Shown: positions 33,839-42,793 of the stretch, piece by piece | Layout of the letters: each line of letters begins with the position of its first letter | How positions within the stretch are numbered: position 1 is the first letter of the stretch | Assembly (NCBI RefSeq): GCF_025397915.1 | Contig: NZ_JALIDZ010000010.1 | Location: forward strand, 124,001-188,000 | Source of the DNA: Microbaculum marinisediminis | GTDB taxonomy: Bacteria > Pseudomonadota > Alphaproteobacteria > Rhizobiales > Tepidamorphaceae | Direction: 5' to 3' | Length of the DNA: 64,000 bases | Notes under the pieces: generated by a model | What the model saw: only the letters and a program-made list of their open reading frames with translations | Database searches by the model: none | Told to the model about the DNA's origin: nothing | Position numbers and translations under genes: made by a program

Positions 33839-33894
33839 CGAAAGGCGGCGCGCAGCGCCGAAACACAGTCCGTAAAGCAGGGAGGAAATCAAAC

Positions 33895-34881
33895 ATGCGT
33901 GGACTTCGACAGACAATCAGATCGCTGACGGCTGCTTCGGTGGTGCTCGCCGGTGTCGCCGGTGCCCAGGCCGAGGAGATTGTGCTCAAGGCCCTGACCT
34001 ATGCGCCGCCCTCGAAAGTCGAGGACAGCATGGCCGTCTTCAAGGCGTGGATAGACAAGGTGAACGCCAAGGGCGAGGGCAAGCTGCGGGTCGAGATCCT
34101 CGGCGGGCCGGAGGTGTTCGGTGTCGGCGACCAGGTCAACGCCGTGAGCAAGGGCCTGGCCGACATCACCTTGACGTTCACGGCGCATACCGCGCTCGTA
34201 CCCGAAGTCGATACGCTCGGTCTTTCCGGCATCACCGTGGCCGAGGAACGTGAGAACGGCTATCTGGCGCTCCTCGACGAAGCGCACAGCAAGATCAACC
34301 TCAAGGTGATTGGGCGCGCCGCCACCCAGTCCGGCTTCTTCATCTTCTCGAAGGAGCCGATCGAGAGCCTGGCCGATTTCGAAGGCATGAAGATCCGTTC
34401 CCATTCGGGCTATGACGGGTTCTTTCGGAAACTCAACGCCAATCCGATCGGCATGAACATTTCGGAGATCTACGGTGGTCTCGAACGCGGCATCGTGACG
34501 GCGGCGCCGTACAACATCTTCGCCTACGACCTCGGCCTGCACGAGGTGACCGACTACATGCTCGCGGATCCGTTCTGGTACTCCCACACGACGGTGACGC
34601 TGATGAACCGCAAGAAGTTCGACAGCTTGCCTGCCGAACTACAGGCCGTGCTGATCGACGCCCAGATCGAAATCGAGGCCGAGATGGCCGACATCGTGGC
34701 GAAAATGGCCGAGGAAGAGCGCAAGCGGCTGGCCGAAGCCGGCATGACGTTTACGAACCTGCCGCCCGAGGAAGCGGAACAGTTCCGCCAGATGGCCACG
34801 GAAAGCCGCTTCGAGGTGCTCGAGGAGATCCTCGGTGCCGACCGCGTCGCCGAAATCAAGGCGCTGATCGTACGCCAATAA
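33895..34881 (+). CDS. TRAP transporter substrate-binding protein (DctP family)
   Basis: Periplasmic solute receptor of 328 residues with a Sec signal peptide ending AGAQA-EE at about 24. The DctP family core is clear: GPEVFGVGDQVNAVSKGLAD, RAATQSGFFIFSKEP, and LADFEGMKIRS (about 157-167) with the carboxylate-binding arginine within it. Its ligand is likely a carboxylate, here plausibly an amino acid or peptide-derived acid (inference from neighbours). GGAGG ten bases upstream supports the ATG at 33895. It is followed by the two membrane subunits. Confidence 0.94.
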   Translation: MRGLRQTIRSLTAASVVLAGVAGAQAEEIVLKALTYAPPSKVEDSMAVFKAWIDKVNAKGEGKLRVEILGGPEVFGVGDQVNAVSKGLADITLTFTAHTALVPEVDTLGLSGITVAEERENGYLALLDEAHSKINLKVIGRAATQSGFFIFSKEPIESLADFEGMKIRSHSGYDGFFRKLNANPIGMNISEIYGGLERGIVTAAPYNIFAYDLGLHEVTDYMLADPFWYSHTTVTLMNRKKFDSLPAELQAVLIDAQIEIEAEMADIVAKMAEEERKRLAEAGMTFTNLPPEEAEQFRQMATESRFEVLEEILGADRVAEIKALIVRQ

Positions 34882-34914
34882 AGGTTGGCGCAACCCTCGA
34901 AGGAGAACACGGCC

Positions 34915-35442
34915 ATGGGCATCGGCGCGCGCTTCGGGCGCAACTTCGACCGGTTGCTCGATTGTCTCGCGCTGGTTGGGTGCGCGCTGATCATGTTCCA
35001 GGTGATCAGCGTCTCCTTCGAGGTGATCGTGCGCTACTTCTTCGGCTTCTCGTTCGGCTGGGTGACCTCGCTGAACGAGTGGAGCCTGGTCTTCCTGACC
35101 TTTCTCGGCGTGGCCTGGCTGCAGCGCGAAGGCGGCCATACCAACGACGATTCCATCATGCAGAAGTTCCCGGCACCGGTGCGCGTCATGGCGCGCGCCG
35201 CGGCCTGGGGACTGGCGCTTCTCACGACCGCGGTCCTGACCTGGTACGGGGCCAAGGTCGCCTGGCAGAACTACGTCAACGAAAGCTACGACTTCTTCAA
35301 GATCCGCGAGGTCCCGCTCTTTTACATCTATGCGGTGATCCCGTTCGGCAGCCTCCTGTGGCTGATCCAGCTCCTGCGGTCGATGCGCCGCGAGGTGCAC
35401 GACAACCGCGCCGGCGCGCGCCACGACACGACGGACGTGTGA
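34915..35442 (+). CDS. TRAP transporter small permease (DctQ family)
   Basis: Small membrane subunit of 175 residues with four predicted helices (about 20-42, 55-72, 93-113 and 132-152). The segment SLNEWSLVFLTFLGVAWLQRE at about 46-66 includes the family's conserved E-W pair, and GAKVAW and PLFYIYAVIPFGSLL follow. AAGGAGAA lies before the ATG at 34915; the TTG at 34885 is rejected. It works with DctP and DctM to import the bound solute using a sodium gradient. Confidence 0.92.
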   Translation: MGIGARFGRNFDRLLDCLALVGCALIMFQVISVSFEVIVRYFFGFSFGWVTSLNEWSLVFLTFLGVAWLQREGGHTNDDSIMQKFPAPVRVMARAAAWGLALLTTAVLTWYGAKVAWQNYVNESYDFFKIREVPLFYIYAVIPFGSLLWLIQLLRSMRREVHDNRAGARHDTTDV

Positions 35443-35448
35443 GGCAGC

Positions 35449-36759
35449 ATGGAGTGGTATGTTGCATTCCTCTTGCTGATCGGGACCTTCTTCTTTCTGG
35501 TCCTGCTCGGCGTTCCGGTGGTGTTCGCGTTCTTCGGCGTCAACATCATCTATCTCGGCTACTTCATGGGCGAGGCCGGCTTCGAGCTGTTGATCGACAG
35601 CGTTTATGGCAGCCTTTCGGTCTTTGTCCTGTTGCCGATCACGCTGTTCATCCTGATGGGCGAGGTGCTCTTCCGCACAGGCATCGCCATGAAGATGATC
35701 AACACGCTCGACACGTGGATGGGCGCCATTCCCGGTCGACTGTCACTCCTGGCGATTGGCTCAGGGACGCTGCTGGCGACGCTGTCGGGAGCGAGCATCG
35801 GCACGACGGCGATGCTGATCCGCACCCTGACGCCGGCGATGCAGGAACGGGGCTACAGCAAGTCGCTGAGCATCGGTCCGCTGCTCGGCAGCGGCGGCCT
35901 GGCTATCATGATCCCGCCGAGCGCGCTCGGCGTCATTCTTGCCGTCATCGCGTCGGTTTCGGTCGGCAAGCTGTTGATCGCCATCATCCTGCCGGGAATT
36001 CTGCTGGCCCTTTCGTACGTCGTCTATGTCGTGCTCGCCAGTCGCTTCGACCCGAGCGCCGCACCGGCCTACTCCTCGGAGAGGGTCGCGATCAGCGAAC
36101 GCCTGATGCTGACGGCGAAATACATCCTGCCGCTGTCCATCATCATCTTCCTGGTGATCGGCGTGGTCTTCCTCGGCGTGGCAACACCGACCGAGGCGGC
36201 CGCGCTCGGCACCGCCGGCGCCTTTGGCCTGGCTGCCTGCTACGGCCGGCTGACCTGGTCGGTCACCATCGAGGCGCTGATGTCGACGCTGCGCATCTCG
36301 GTGATGGTGCTGGCGATCCTGGCCGCGTCCAAGGCCTTCACGCAATTGCTCGCCTACACCGGGGCGACGCAGCAGCTGATCGGCTGGGCCACCGAGCTGC
36401 CGATATCGCCGATCTGGGTGATCGTGATGATGCATCTGATCACGCTGTTCCTCGGGGGGCCGATCGGCGGCATTCCCCTGATCATGATGACCGTGCCGAT
36501 CTTCCTTCCGGTGGTCACCGCGCTGGGCTACGACCCGATCTGGTTCTGCGTGGCGATGCTCATCAACGTCGAACTGGCGCAGATCACGCCACCGTTCGGC
36601 ATCCTGCTCTACGTCGCCAAGGGCATCCTGCAGGATACGACGATGGGCGAGATCACACGCGCCGCAGTGCCGATCATCGTCTGCAACCTGATCGTGCTGG
36701 CCCTGCTGATCGCGATCCCGGCCCTGTCCCTGTGGCTTCCCGCCCAAATGCTCCAGTGA
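35449..36759 (+). CDS. TRAP transporter large permease (DctM family)
   Basis: Large membrane subunit of 436 residues with about 12 hydrophobic helices. Family signatures are present: FILMGEVLFRTGIAMKMI, LLGSGGLAIMIPPSALGVIL (about 141-160), the second-half repeat VATPTEAAALGTAGAFGLA, and ITPPFGILLYVAKGI near the end. It starts six bases after the DctQ stop. The complete DctPQM set is intact and unfragmented, so the transporter should be functional. Confidence 0.95.
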   Translation: MEWYVAFLLLIGTFFFLVLLGVPVVFAFFGVNIIYLGYFMGEAGFELLIDSVYGSLSVFVLLPITLFILMGEVLFRTGIAMKMINTLDTWMGAIPGRLSLLAIGSGTLLATLSGASIGTTAMLIRTLTPAMQERGYSKSLSIGPLLGSGGLAIMIPPSALGVILAVIASVSVGKLLIAIILPGILLALSYVVYVVLASRFDPSAAPAYSSERVAISERLMLTAKYILPLSIIIFLVIGVVFLGVATPTEAAALGTAGAFGLAACYGRLTWSVTIEALMSTLRISVMVLAILAASKAFTQLLAYTGATQQLIGWATELPISPIWVIVMMHLITLFLGGPIGGIPLIMMTVPIFLPVVTALGYDPIWFCVAMLINVELAQITPPFGILLYVAKGILQDTTMGEITRAAVPIIVCNLIVLALLIAIPALSLWLPAQMLQ

Positions 36760-36798
36760 GCGGGCGACCCGAGACGCAAGACCAAACGAGGAATGCCA

Positions 36799-38088
36799 AT
36801 GCCGTCTTCCCACAGCACAGTCTATCGCAACGGCCGCATCGTCGACGGCGACGGCAAGGTCTTCACCGGCTATGTCGCGGTGGAAGGCGCCCAAATCCAG
36901 GCGGTGGGCGAGGGCGACCCTGTCGGGGCTGCCGCGCGGTCGGGCGCTGACGTCGTCGACCTGGCCGGCCGCACGCTTCTGCCCGGTCTGATCGACTGCC
37001 ATGTGCACCTGTCCATGGACGCACTTGCCGCGCCGGCCGCGCTCTCCTCTCCGCGGGCGCAGCTCGTCGGCCTGATGACCGCGTCCAAGAACGCGCTTGC
37101 GTCGCTCGGCGGCGGCGTGACCACGGTGCGTGATTGCGGGACACCGGGCGAGATCGATTTCGCCCTGCGCCAGGCGGCCGCCGACGGGTTGTGCGTGACA
37201 CCGCGGCTCGTGCTCAGCGGCCGCGCCCTGTGCATGACCGGCGGCCATGGATGGCAGCTTCTCGGTATCGAGGTCGATGGCCCGGATGCCGCCCGCCGCG
37301 CCGCGCGCGCCCAGATCAAGGCAGGCGCCGACAACGTCAAGCTGATCGCGACCGGCGGCATCCTCACGCAGGGGACGGAGATCGGCAGCCCGCAGCTCAC
37401 GGTGGACGAGATGCGGGCAGCAGTCGAGGAAGCGCACAAGGCGGGCAAGATCTCCGCGGCGCACGCACACGGCGCGCAGGGCATCAAGAACGCCGCGATG
37501 GCTGGCGTCGACTCCATCGAGCACGCCTATTTCATCGACGCCGAAGGCATCGATCTGATGCTGGAGAACGGCACCACGCTGGTGGCGACCTCGGCGGCGG
37601 TCCGTAACGTAGTGCGGCACGGCACGGAAGCCGGCATCCCGGCCCATTCCGTCGCCAAGGCGCAGTCGGCCATCGAGCGCCACGTCGGCGGCTTCAAGGC
37701 GGCGCACAAGGCCGGGGTCAAGCTCGCCATGGGCACCGATTCCGGGGTTCCGTTCACGCGTCATGGCCAGAACCTCGACGAACTCGTCTATCTGGTGGAA
37801 ATGGGGCTGACCCCGCTCGAAGCGATCCAGGTGGCGACGCGCGACAGCGCCCGGATGCTGAAGCTCGACGATCGCGTCGGCACGCTCGAGCCCGGCAAGC
37901 TGGCCGACCTCGTCGTGGTCGACGGCGATCCGCTGGCCGACATCGCGGTCCTGAGCGATCCCTCCCGCATCCGTCGCGTCGTCCTCAACGGGCGCACGGT
38001 CGTCGATCGCGACGCAAGCCGCTTCGTCGTCGGCAGCGCCTTCGCCGGTGCGCTCGTCGGCGGCACGACGGAGGTCGCCGCACGCTGA
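36799..38088 (+). CDS. Amidohydrolase, paralogue of the first gene of the cluster
   Basis: Metal-dependent amidohydrolase of 429 residues, clearly paralogous to the 29507-30715 protein (shared CMTGGHGW, KAGADNVKL, VDSIEHAYFID and MGTDSGVPF). Metal ligands: HVH at about 62-64, Lys in IKAGADNVKLIATGG, His in SAAHAHGAQG and SIEHAYF, and Asp in MGTDSG. It differs in an added C-terminal tail and an insertion before TTVRDCGT. The ATG at 36799, seven bases after GAGG, is preferred to 36793. Last gene of the cluster. Confidence 0.87.
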   Translation: MPSSHSTVYRNGRIVDGDGKVFTGYVAVEGAQIQAVGEGDPVGAAARSGADVVDLAGRTLLPGLIDCHVHLSMDALAAPAALSSPRAQLVGLMTASKNALASLGGGVTTVRDCGTPGEIDFALRQAAADGLCVTPRLVLSGRALCMTGGHGWQLLGIEVDGPDAARRAARAQIKAGADNVKLIATGGILTQGTEIGSPQLTVDEMRAAVEEAHKAGKISAAHAHGAQGIKNAAMAGVDSIEHAYFIDAEGIDLMLENGTTLVATSAAVRNVVRHGTEAGIPAHSVAKAQSAIERHVGGFKAAHKAGVKLAMGTDSGVPFTRHGQNLDELVYLVEMGLTPLEAIQVATRDSARMLKLDDRVGTLEPGKLADLVVVDGDPLADIAVLSDPSRIRRVVLNGRTVVDRDASRFVVGSAFAGALVGGTTEVAAR

Positions 38089-38128
38089 CACGCGCCGGTG
38101 CCGCCGGACCGTTTTGTTACGACCGGAC

Positions 38129-38875
38129 CTATCCCGGTGCGCCCCGTCCTCGATGTGCCGACACAAGGAGCAGCATCGGTCTCTCCAGCTCTTCGGCGAG
38201 ATCCGGCATTGCCGCGATCTGCTCCGGCGTTGGCGCGAATTCTTCGACCCGCGATAACTCAAATCCGGCGGCCATCAGCGTATTGAGCGTCGTGGCAACC
38301 GTTCGGTGGTACTTCAAGACGCCCTTGGCGAACCAATCCGTCCTGCGCTCCCCCTCGACGGCGTAGCCGTTGACGGGCCAGGTCTTTCGCCCGTCCTCGT
38401 CGGCGATCCAGTGCGGATGGGCGGCTGCCATGAAGATCGGGTGTTCGATCGTGAACACGAGATCGCCGCCGGGGACGATCGCCGCGTGGAGCATCCGCGC
38501 AAGACGGTCGAAATCCCGGACGTAGTGGAAGGTCAGCGCGCTGTAGGCCAGGTCGAAGGTCGCCGCCGGCAGTTGCAGCGTTTCAAGATTGTCGATGCGA
38601 TACGCGATGGCCGGGTCGGTTGTCTCCGCTCTCGCACGCGCGAGCATTTTCTCCGACAGGTCTATGCCCAGCACCGAGGCGGCGCCGTTTTCCCGTATCC
38701 AGCGTGAAGCCCAGCCGAAGCCGCATCCAAGATCGACCACGCGCTTGCCGTCCAGGGACGGCAGCATATCCCTGACGACGGGCCATTCCGGGGCGCCGTC
38801 AAGTCCATGGACCTGGCGGGGAAGCTGGCTGTAACCGGCAAAGAACGCCGGGTTGTCGTAGATGTTCTGCGCCAT
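38129..38875 (-). CDS. Class I SAM-dependent methyltransferase
   Basis: Cytoplasmic methyltransferase of 248 residues. Motif I VVDLGCGFGWASRWIREN (about 46-63), the ribose-binding acidic residue in LGIDLSEKML (about 71-80) and motif IV FDLAYSALTFHYV are typical of the UbiE/COQ5-like class. The target molecule is not indicated. The ATG at 38875 gives the normal start; the upstream in-frame start would add 19 residues. Convergent with the amidohydrolase cluster; not linked to the SulP gene on the other side. Confidence 0.88.
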   Translation of the reverse strand: MAQNIYDNPAFFAGYSQLPRQVHGLDGAPEWPVVRDMLPSLDGKRVVDLGCGFGWASRWIRENGAASVLGIDLSEKMLARARAETTDPAIAYRIDNLETLQLPAATFDLAYSALTFHYVRDFDRLARMLHAAIVPGGDLVFTIEHPIFMAAAHPHWIADEDGRKTWPVNGYAVEGERRTDWFAKGVLKYHRTVATTLNTLMAAGFELSRVEEFAPTPEQIAAMPDLAEELERPMLLLVSAHRGRGAPG

Positions 38876-39163
38876 TGCTGCTCTCCGGCTGTACGCGCGA
38901 CAAGGAGGGATTCGCAAACAGTACCAGTGCACGAAGCGCCCCTGAATTGCCTAAGCGGGTCGGAAGCCGTTGCCGGTCCGGCAACAGTATCGCTGCATTG
39001 ACGGTTGGCATTCGCGACCGGACTGGCTAAGAGCGTGGGCAACGAACATGGAGCCGGGTGAGATTCCCGGCTGGCTATTCCGGCCGCCGATCCGCCGGAC
39101 AATTCCAAACAGACGAAATCTGTCGAGACCGCGAGCGAGAGCTTGCGGCCTAGGGATATTGAA

Positions 39164-40660
39164 GTGTTCTCGATCTCGCTTTCTCAATACCGGCACCAGT
39201 GGATGCACAACATCCGCGGTGACCTGCTGTCGGGCCTCGTTGTCGCCCTCGCGCTCATTCCCGAAGCCATCGCCTTTTCCATCATCGCGGGAGTGGACCC
39301 CAAGGTCGGGCTCTACGCGTCCTTTTCCATCGCCGTCATCGTTGCCATCACCGGCGGTCGGCCGGGCATGATTTCGGCGGCGACCGCGGCGACCGCCGTG
39401 CTGATGGTCACGCTGGTGCGCGATTACGGACTGGAATACCTGCTCGCCGCGACCGTTCTCGCCGGTCTGCTGCAGATCGCGGCGGGTTTTCTGAAACTCG
39501 GCTACGTCATGCGCTTCGTGTCCCGGTCGGTGATGACCGGCTTCGTCAATGCGCTCGCGATCCTGATCTTCATCGCGCAGTTGCCCGAGCTCGATCCCTC
39601 GAAGGTGCCGATGCTCACCTATCCGCTCGTCGCGGCCGGGCTTGCCATCATCTATCTGTTTCCGATGGTGACCAAGGCGATCCCGTCGCCGCTCGTCACG
39701 ATCGTCGTGTTGACCATCCTGACCGTCGCGATGGGCTGGGACGTCCGCACCGTGGGCGACATGGGCGACCTGCCCGACACGTTTCCGGTGTTTCTGATCC
39801 CCGACATTCCGCTGAATTTCGAAACGCTGGCGATCATCTTTCCCTATTCGCTGGCCGTCGCGGTCGTGGGGCTTTTGGAAAGCCTGATGACCCAGCAGAT
39901 CGTCGACGACCTGACCGACACCGCATCCGACCGCAATCAGGAGTGCATCGGGCAGGGCCTCGCCAACACCGCCACCGGCTTCATCGGCGGTATGGCGGGC
40001 TGCGCCATGATCGGCCAGTCGATCATCAATGTGAAATCCGGCGGACGCGGACGATTGTCGACCTTTGTCGCCGGGATCTTCCTGCTGATCATGGTGGTGG
40101 CGCTCGGCGACATCGTGGCGATCATCCCGATGTCCGCCCTGGTCGCGATCATGATCATGGTCTCGATCGGGACCTTTTCCTGGTCGTCGGTCAAGAACCT
40201 CCGCGAGCACCCGAAATCCTCGTCCGTCGTGATGCTGGCGACGGTCGTCTTCGTGATCTACACCCACAACCTCGCCATCGGCGTGCTTGTGGGCGTCCTG
40301 CTCTCGGGCATCTTCTTCGCCTGGAAGATCGCGCAGCTCTTCCGCGTCACGTCCGACATCACGCCGGACGGCAGCCATCGCACCTATGTGATAGAAGGCC
40401 AGCTTTTCTTCGCGTCCTCCGAGGACTTCATGAAAGCCTTTGATTTCAAGGAGGCGCCGGAGACGGTCACGATCGACCTCAGCCGCGCCCATATCTGGGA
40501 TATTTCTTCCGTTGCCGCGCTGGACATGGCGGTGCTCAAGTTCCGCCGGGAAGGGGCCGACGTCGAGATCATCGGGCTCAACGAAGCCTCCGAAACCATC
40601 GTCGACAGGCTCGCCGTCCATGACAAGCCGGGCGCGATGGATCAACTGATGGGTCACTGA
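39164..40660 (+). CDS. SulP family inorganic anion transporter with STAS domain
   Basis: Membrane transporter of 498 residues: about 12-14 hydrophobic helices (SulP family, 7+7 repeat) and a C-terminal STAS domain at about 395-490 ([20 protein letters not shown]). The N-terminal [21 protein letters not shown] is the SulP signature. Substrates of the family are sulfate, bicarbonate and similar anions; this branch is often annotated as sulfate permease without proof. Start: the GTG at 39164, seven bases after AGGGA, is preferred to a TTG seven codons upstream. A universal stress protein gene follows 14 bases later. Confidence 0.92.
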   Translation: MFSISLSQYRHQWMHNIRGDLLSGLVVALALIPEAIAFSIIAGVDPKVGLYASFSIAVIVAITGGRPGMISAATAATAVLMVTLVRDYGLEYLLAATVLAGLLQIAAGFLKLGYVMRFVSRSVMTGFVNALAILIFIAQLPELDPSKVPMLTYPLVAAGLAIIYLFPMVTKAIPSPLVTIVVLTILTVAMGWDVRTVGDMGDLPDTFPVFLIPDIPLNFETLAIIFPYSLAVAVVGLLESLMTQQIVDDLTDTASDRNQECIGQGLANTATGFIGGMAGCAMIGQSIINVKSGGRGRLSTFVAGIFLLIMVVALGDIVAIIPMSALVAIMIMVSIGTFSWSSVKNLREHPKSSSVVMLATVVFVIYTHNLAIGVLVGVLLSGIFFAWKIAQLFRVTSDITPDGSHRTYVIEGQLFFASSEDFMKAFDFKEAPETVTIDLSRAHIWDISSVAALDMAVLKFRREGADVEIIGLNEASETIVDRLAVHDKPGAMDQLMGH

Positions 40661-40674
40661 GGAAGGATCGAGCG

Positions 40675-41535
40675 ATGACAACCGACACACTGATCGCTCT
40701 CGTGGATGGCTCGGTCTATTCCGAAAGCGTTTGTCGCCATGCTGCCTGGATCGCCGGCAGGAACGGCTGGAAGGTCAAGATCTACCACGTCATGGGGCGC
40801 CGTGACGGCATCGGCGAGCAGGACCTGAGCGGCGCGATCCGGCTGGGCGCGCGCACGGCGCTGCTTGAGCAGCTTTCGCAACTCGACGCCGCGCGGGCGA
40901 AGCTGGCGCACGAGCACGGGCGCGCTATCCTGGACGACGCGAAAGCCATCATCCAGGACGATGGCGGTATCGCGTCCGTCGAGACCCGCCTGCGCCGGGG
41001 CGACCTGGTGGAAACCGTCACCGCCAAGGAAGAGCGGGGCGAGATGATCGTCATCGGCAAGCGCGGCGAAGCGGCGGGCCACGCGATGGACCATCTCGGC
41101 TCCAACCTGGAACGCGTCGTAAGGGCCAGTCACAAGCCGGTCTTCATCGCCAATCGCGCCTTCAGGCCGGTCGAGACGGTTCTGGTGGCCTTCGACGGCG
41201 GTGCCTCGTCGCTGAAGGCGGTCGACTACATCTCGCGCAGTCCGCTGTTCGCAGGGCTCGCGGTTTCTCTGGTTTATGCCGGCAAGGAAACGCCGGAGAT
41301 CCGCGCGTCGCTCGACAAAGCGGCGGCGACGCTGAGGGCAGGGGGCTTCGAGGCGAAGCTCCTGGTTCGCATCGGCGAACCGGAAACGGTGCTCGCCGAC
41401 CTGACGCAGGACCCGGGGCACGAACTGCTCGTGATGGGCGCCTACGGTCACTCGCGTGTCCGCTCCTTCATCATCGGTTCGACGACAACCGAGATGATCC
41501 GGTCCTGTCGGGTGCCGGTATTGATCATGCGCTGA
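40675..41535 (+). CDS. Tandem-domain universal stress protein (UspA family)
   Basis: Protein of 286 residues made of two Usp domains. The first domain starts at DTLIALVDGSVYSE and the second near residue 163 (VETVLVAFDGGASSLKAVDYI). The second domain ends with the ATP-binding G-2X-G-9X-G(S/T) motif as VMGAYGHSRVRSFIIGSTT (about 260-278), while the first has IGKRGEAAGHAMDHLGSNLE. It follows the SulP gene, a pairing common in proteobacteria, and may sense ATP or stress to modulate the transporter (inference). Confidence 0.92.
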   Translation: MTTDTLIALVDGSVYSESVCRHAAWIAGRNGWKVKIYHVMGRRDGIGEQDLSGAIRLGARTALLEQLSQLDAARAKLAHEHGRAILDDAKAIIQDDGGIASVETRLRRGDLVETVTAKEERGEMIVIGKRGEAAGHAMDHLGSNLERVVRASHKPVFIANRAFRPVETVLVAFDGGASSLKAVDYISRSPLFAGLAVSLVYAGKETPEIRASLDKAAATLRAGGFEAKLLVRIGEPETVLADLTQDPGHELLVMGAYGHSRVRSFIIGSTTTEMIRSCRVPVLIMR

Positions 41536-41590
41536 TCGGGCACCGTTTGCCGCAAGCGGCCCTGCCAACGCGAGTCCTGCCGATTCCAAC

Positions 41591-41604
41591 CTCCGATTCC
41601 GGAG
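41591..41604 (+). terminator. Weak hairpin after the stress protein gene
   Basis: CTCCG-ATTC-CGGAG (five-base stem, four-base loop) followed by AATTGTCT, in the 76 bases between the convergent stress-protein and GlxA-type genes. Too short a stem to be confident. Confidence 0.3.
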
Positions 41605-41611
41605 AATTGTC

Positions 41612-42592
41612 TCAATCCGCACCGGGCCGCGTCGTTCGGAAATTCTCGCGATAGCGAAGCGGGCTTAGCCCGAGACGGCGCTGGAAGACGCTGCGCATCT
41701 GTTCCGAGCTACCGAAACCGCAATCGAACGCGATTGCCTTCAACGCGAGATCGGACGCCTCGAGCAGGTTACGGGCGTGATCCAGGCGGATGTTTTCGAT
41801 GAACTCGTGCGGGGTTACGCCGAGTTCCTTCACAAACAGCCGGGCAAGACTGCGTGAGCTCGTGCCGGCGATGGCGGCGAGACGCCGGACCGGAAAGGGC
41901 TCATCGAGGTTTTCCATGACATAGGCCTGGACCTTCCCCAGCGGCGTTTCAGGATCGCTCCGCGGAAGCAGGAACGGGCTGAACTGGGATTGCCCGCCTT
42001 GGCGCTGCGCCGCGACGACCAGGCGCTTCGCGCAGGCAAGTGCGACATGCTCTCCATGATCCTCGCCGACAAGCGCAAGCGCGAGATCGATACCCGCCGT
42101 CACGCCGGCAGACGTCACCAGCCGGCCGTCGCGGGCGAATATGCGATCATGTTCGACACGCGCGGCGGGAAACGCCTCGGCAAGGCAGGCGGCATTCTGC
42201 CAATGTGTGGTGACGAGACGGCCATCGAGCAGCCCGGCATGGCCGAGCGCGAAGGCGCCCGTGCAGATCGATCCGTATCGCGCGGCCCTTGCTCCCCAAT
42301 CCCGGAGCCAGGCCGACATGATTGCGTCCTCGCTCCCCTCAGGCAGTCCGGGCCCTCCGGCGACGAGCACGGTGTGAAAAACACGCGATGCGTCTGCGAA
42401 ACGCATATGCGCGGCCATCGGGGTTCCGTTGGATGCCCGGATCAGCGCCGTGGTGCCGGCGAGCAACAGGCAGCGATACCCTTCGCCCTCGGCCAGAAAC
42501 CCGTTTGCTTCCGAGAAAACATCGAGGGGACCAGCCACGTCGAGGGATTGCACCCCGTCATGGATGACCAGCGCGATATCCCGTTTCGCCAT
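41612..42592 (-). CDS. GlxA-family transcriptional regulator (DJ-1/PfpI + AraC HTH)
   Basis: Regulator of 326 residues. Residues about 4-180 form the DJ-1/PfpI-like domain; unlike the first GlxA protein of the window it retains the cysteine elbow (YGSICTGAFALGHAGLLDG, about 107-125). The AraC-type double HTH occupies the last ~100 residues (LARLFVKELGVTPHEFIEN, then FGSSEQMRSVFQRRLGLSP). It is divergent from an HD-domain gene, and a GGCTCC-N6-GGAGCC repeat sits 20 bases upstream of its start. Its inducer is unknown. Confidence 0.92.
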   Translation of the reverse strand: MAKRDIALVIHDGVQSLDVAGPLDVFSEANGFLAEGEGYRCLLLAGTTALIRASNGTPMAAHMRFADASRVFHTVLVAGGPGLPEGSEDAIMSAWLRDWGARAARYGSICTGAFALGHAGLLDGRLVTTHWQNAACLAEAFPAARVEHDRIFARDGRLVTSAGVTAGIDLALALVGEDHGEHVALACAKRLVVAAQRQGGQSQFSPFLLPRSDPETPLGKVQAYVMENLDEPFPVRRLAAIAGTSSRSLARLFVKELGVTPHEFIENIRLDHARNLLEASDLALKAIAFDCGFGSSEQMRSVFQRRLGLSPLRYRENFRTTRPGAD

Positions 42593-42611
42593 CGCCCACC
42601 CCTTTCACCAA

Positions 42612-42629
42612 GGCTCCGGATCAGGAGCC
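42612..42629. promoter_or_regulatory. Candidate operator in the GlxA/HD spacer
   Basis: Perfect inverted repeat GGCTCC-GGATCA-GGAGCC between the divergent GlxA regulator and the HD-domain gene, 20 bases from the regulator's ATG. Placement suits autoregulation; AraC-type proteins more often use direct repeats, so this is only a candidate. Confidence 0.3.
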
Positions 42630-42793
42630 GGGCAGCATATATGGCCTGACTGGCAGAAAATCCACGGTCATGCAGATTGCAGCCAAACCGGCCCGCAGCA
42701 ATAAACGGGGAGCCAAGACAAGCCAGGCGCCGCGACGCCGCTCTTCGCGGGGCGCGGGCAGCCAGGCGCCCTTTCTGCATTGGAGAAATGATG

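Noticed and set aside
35761-38262. Long open frame antisense to the TRAP permease and amidohydrolase genes
   Set aside because: High G+C removes stop codons from antisense frames; the translation is rich in Arg, His and Asp without any domain, while the plus-strand genes have clear families.
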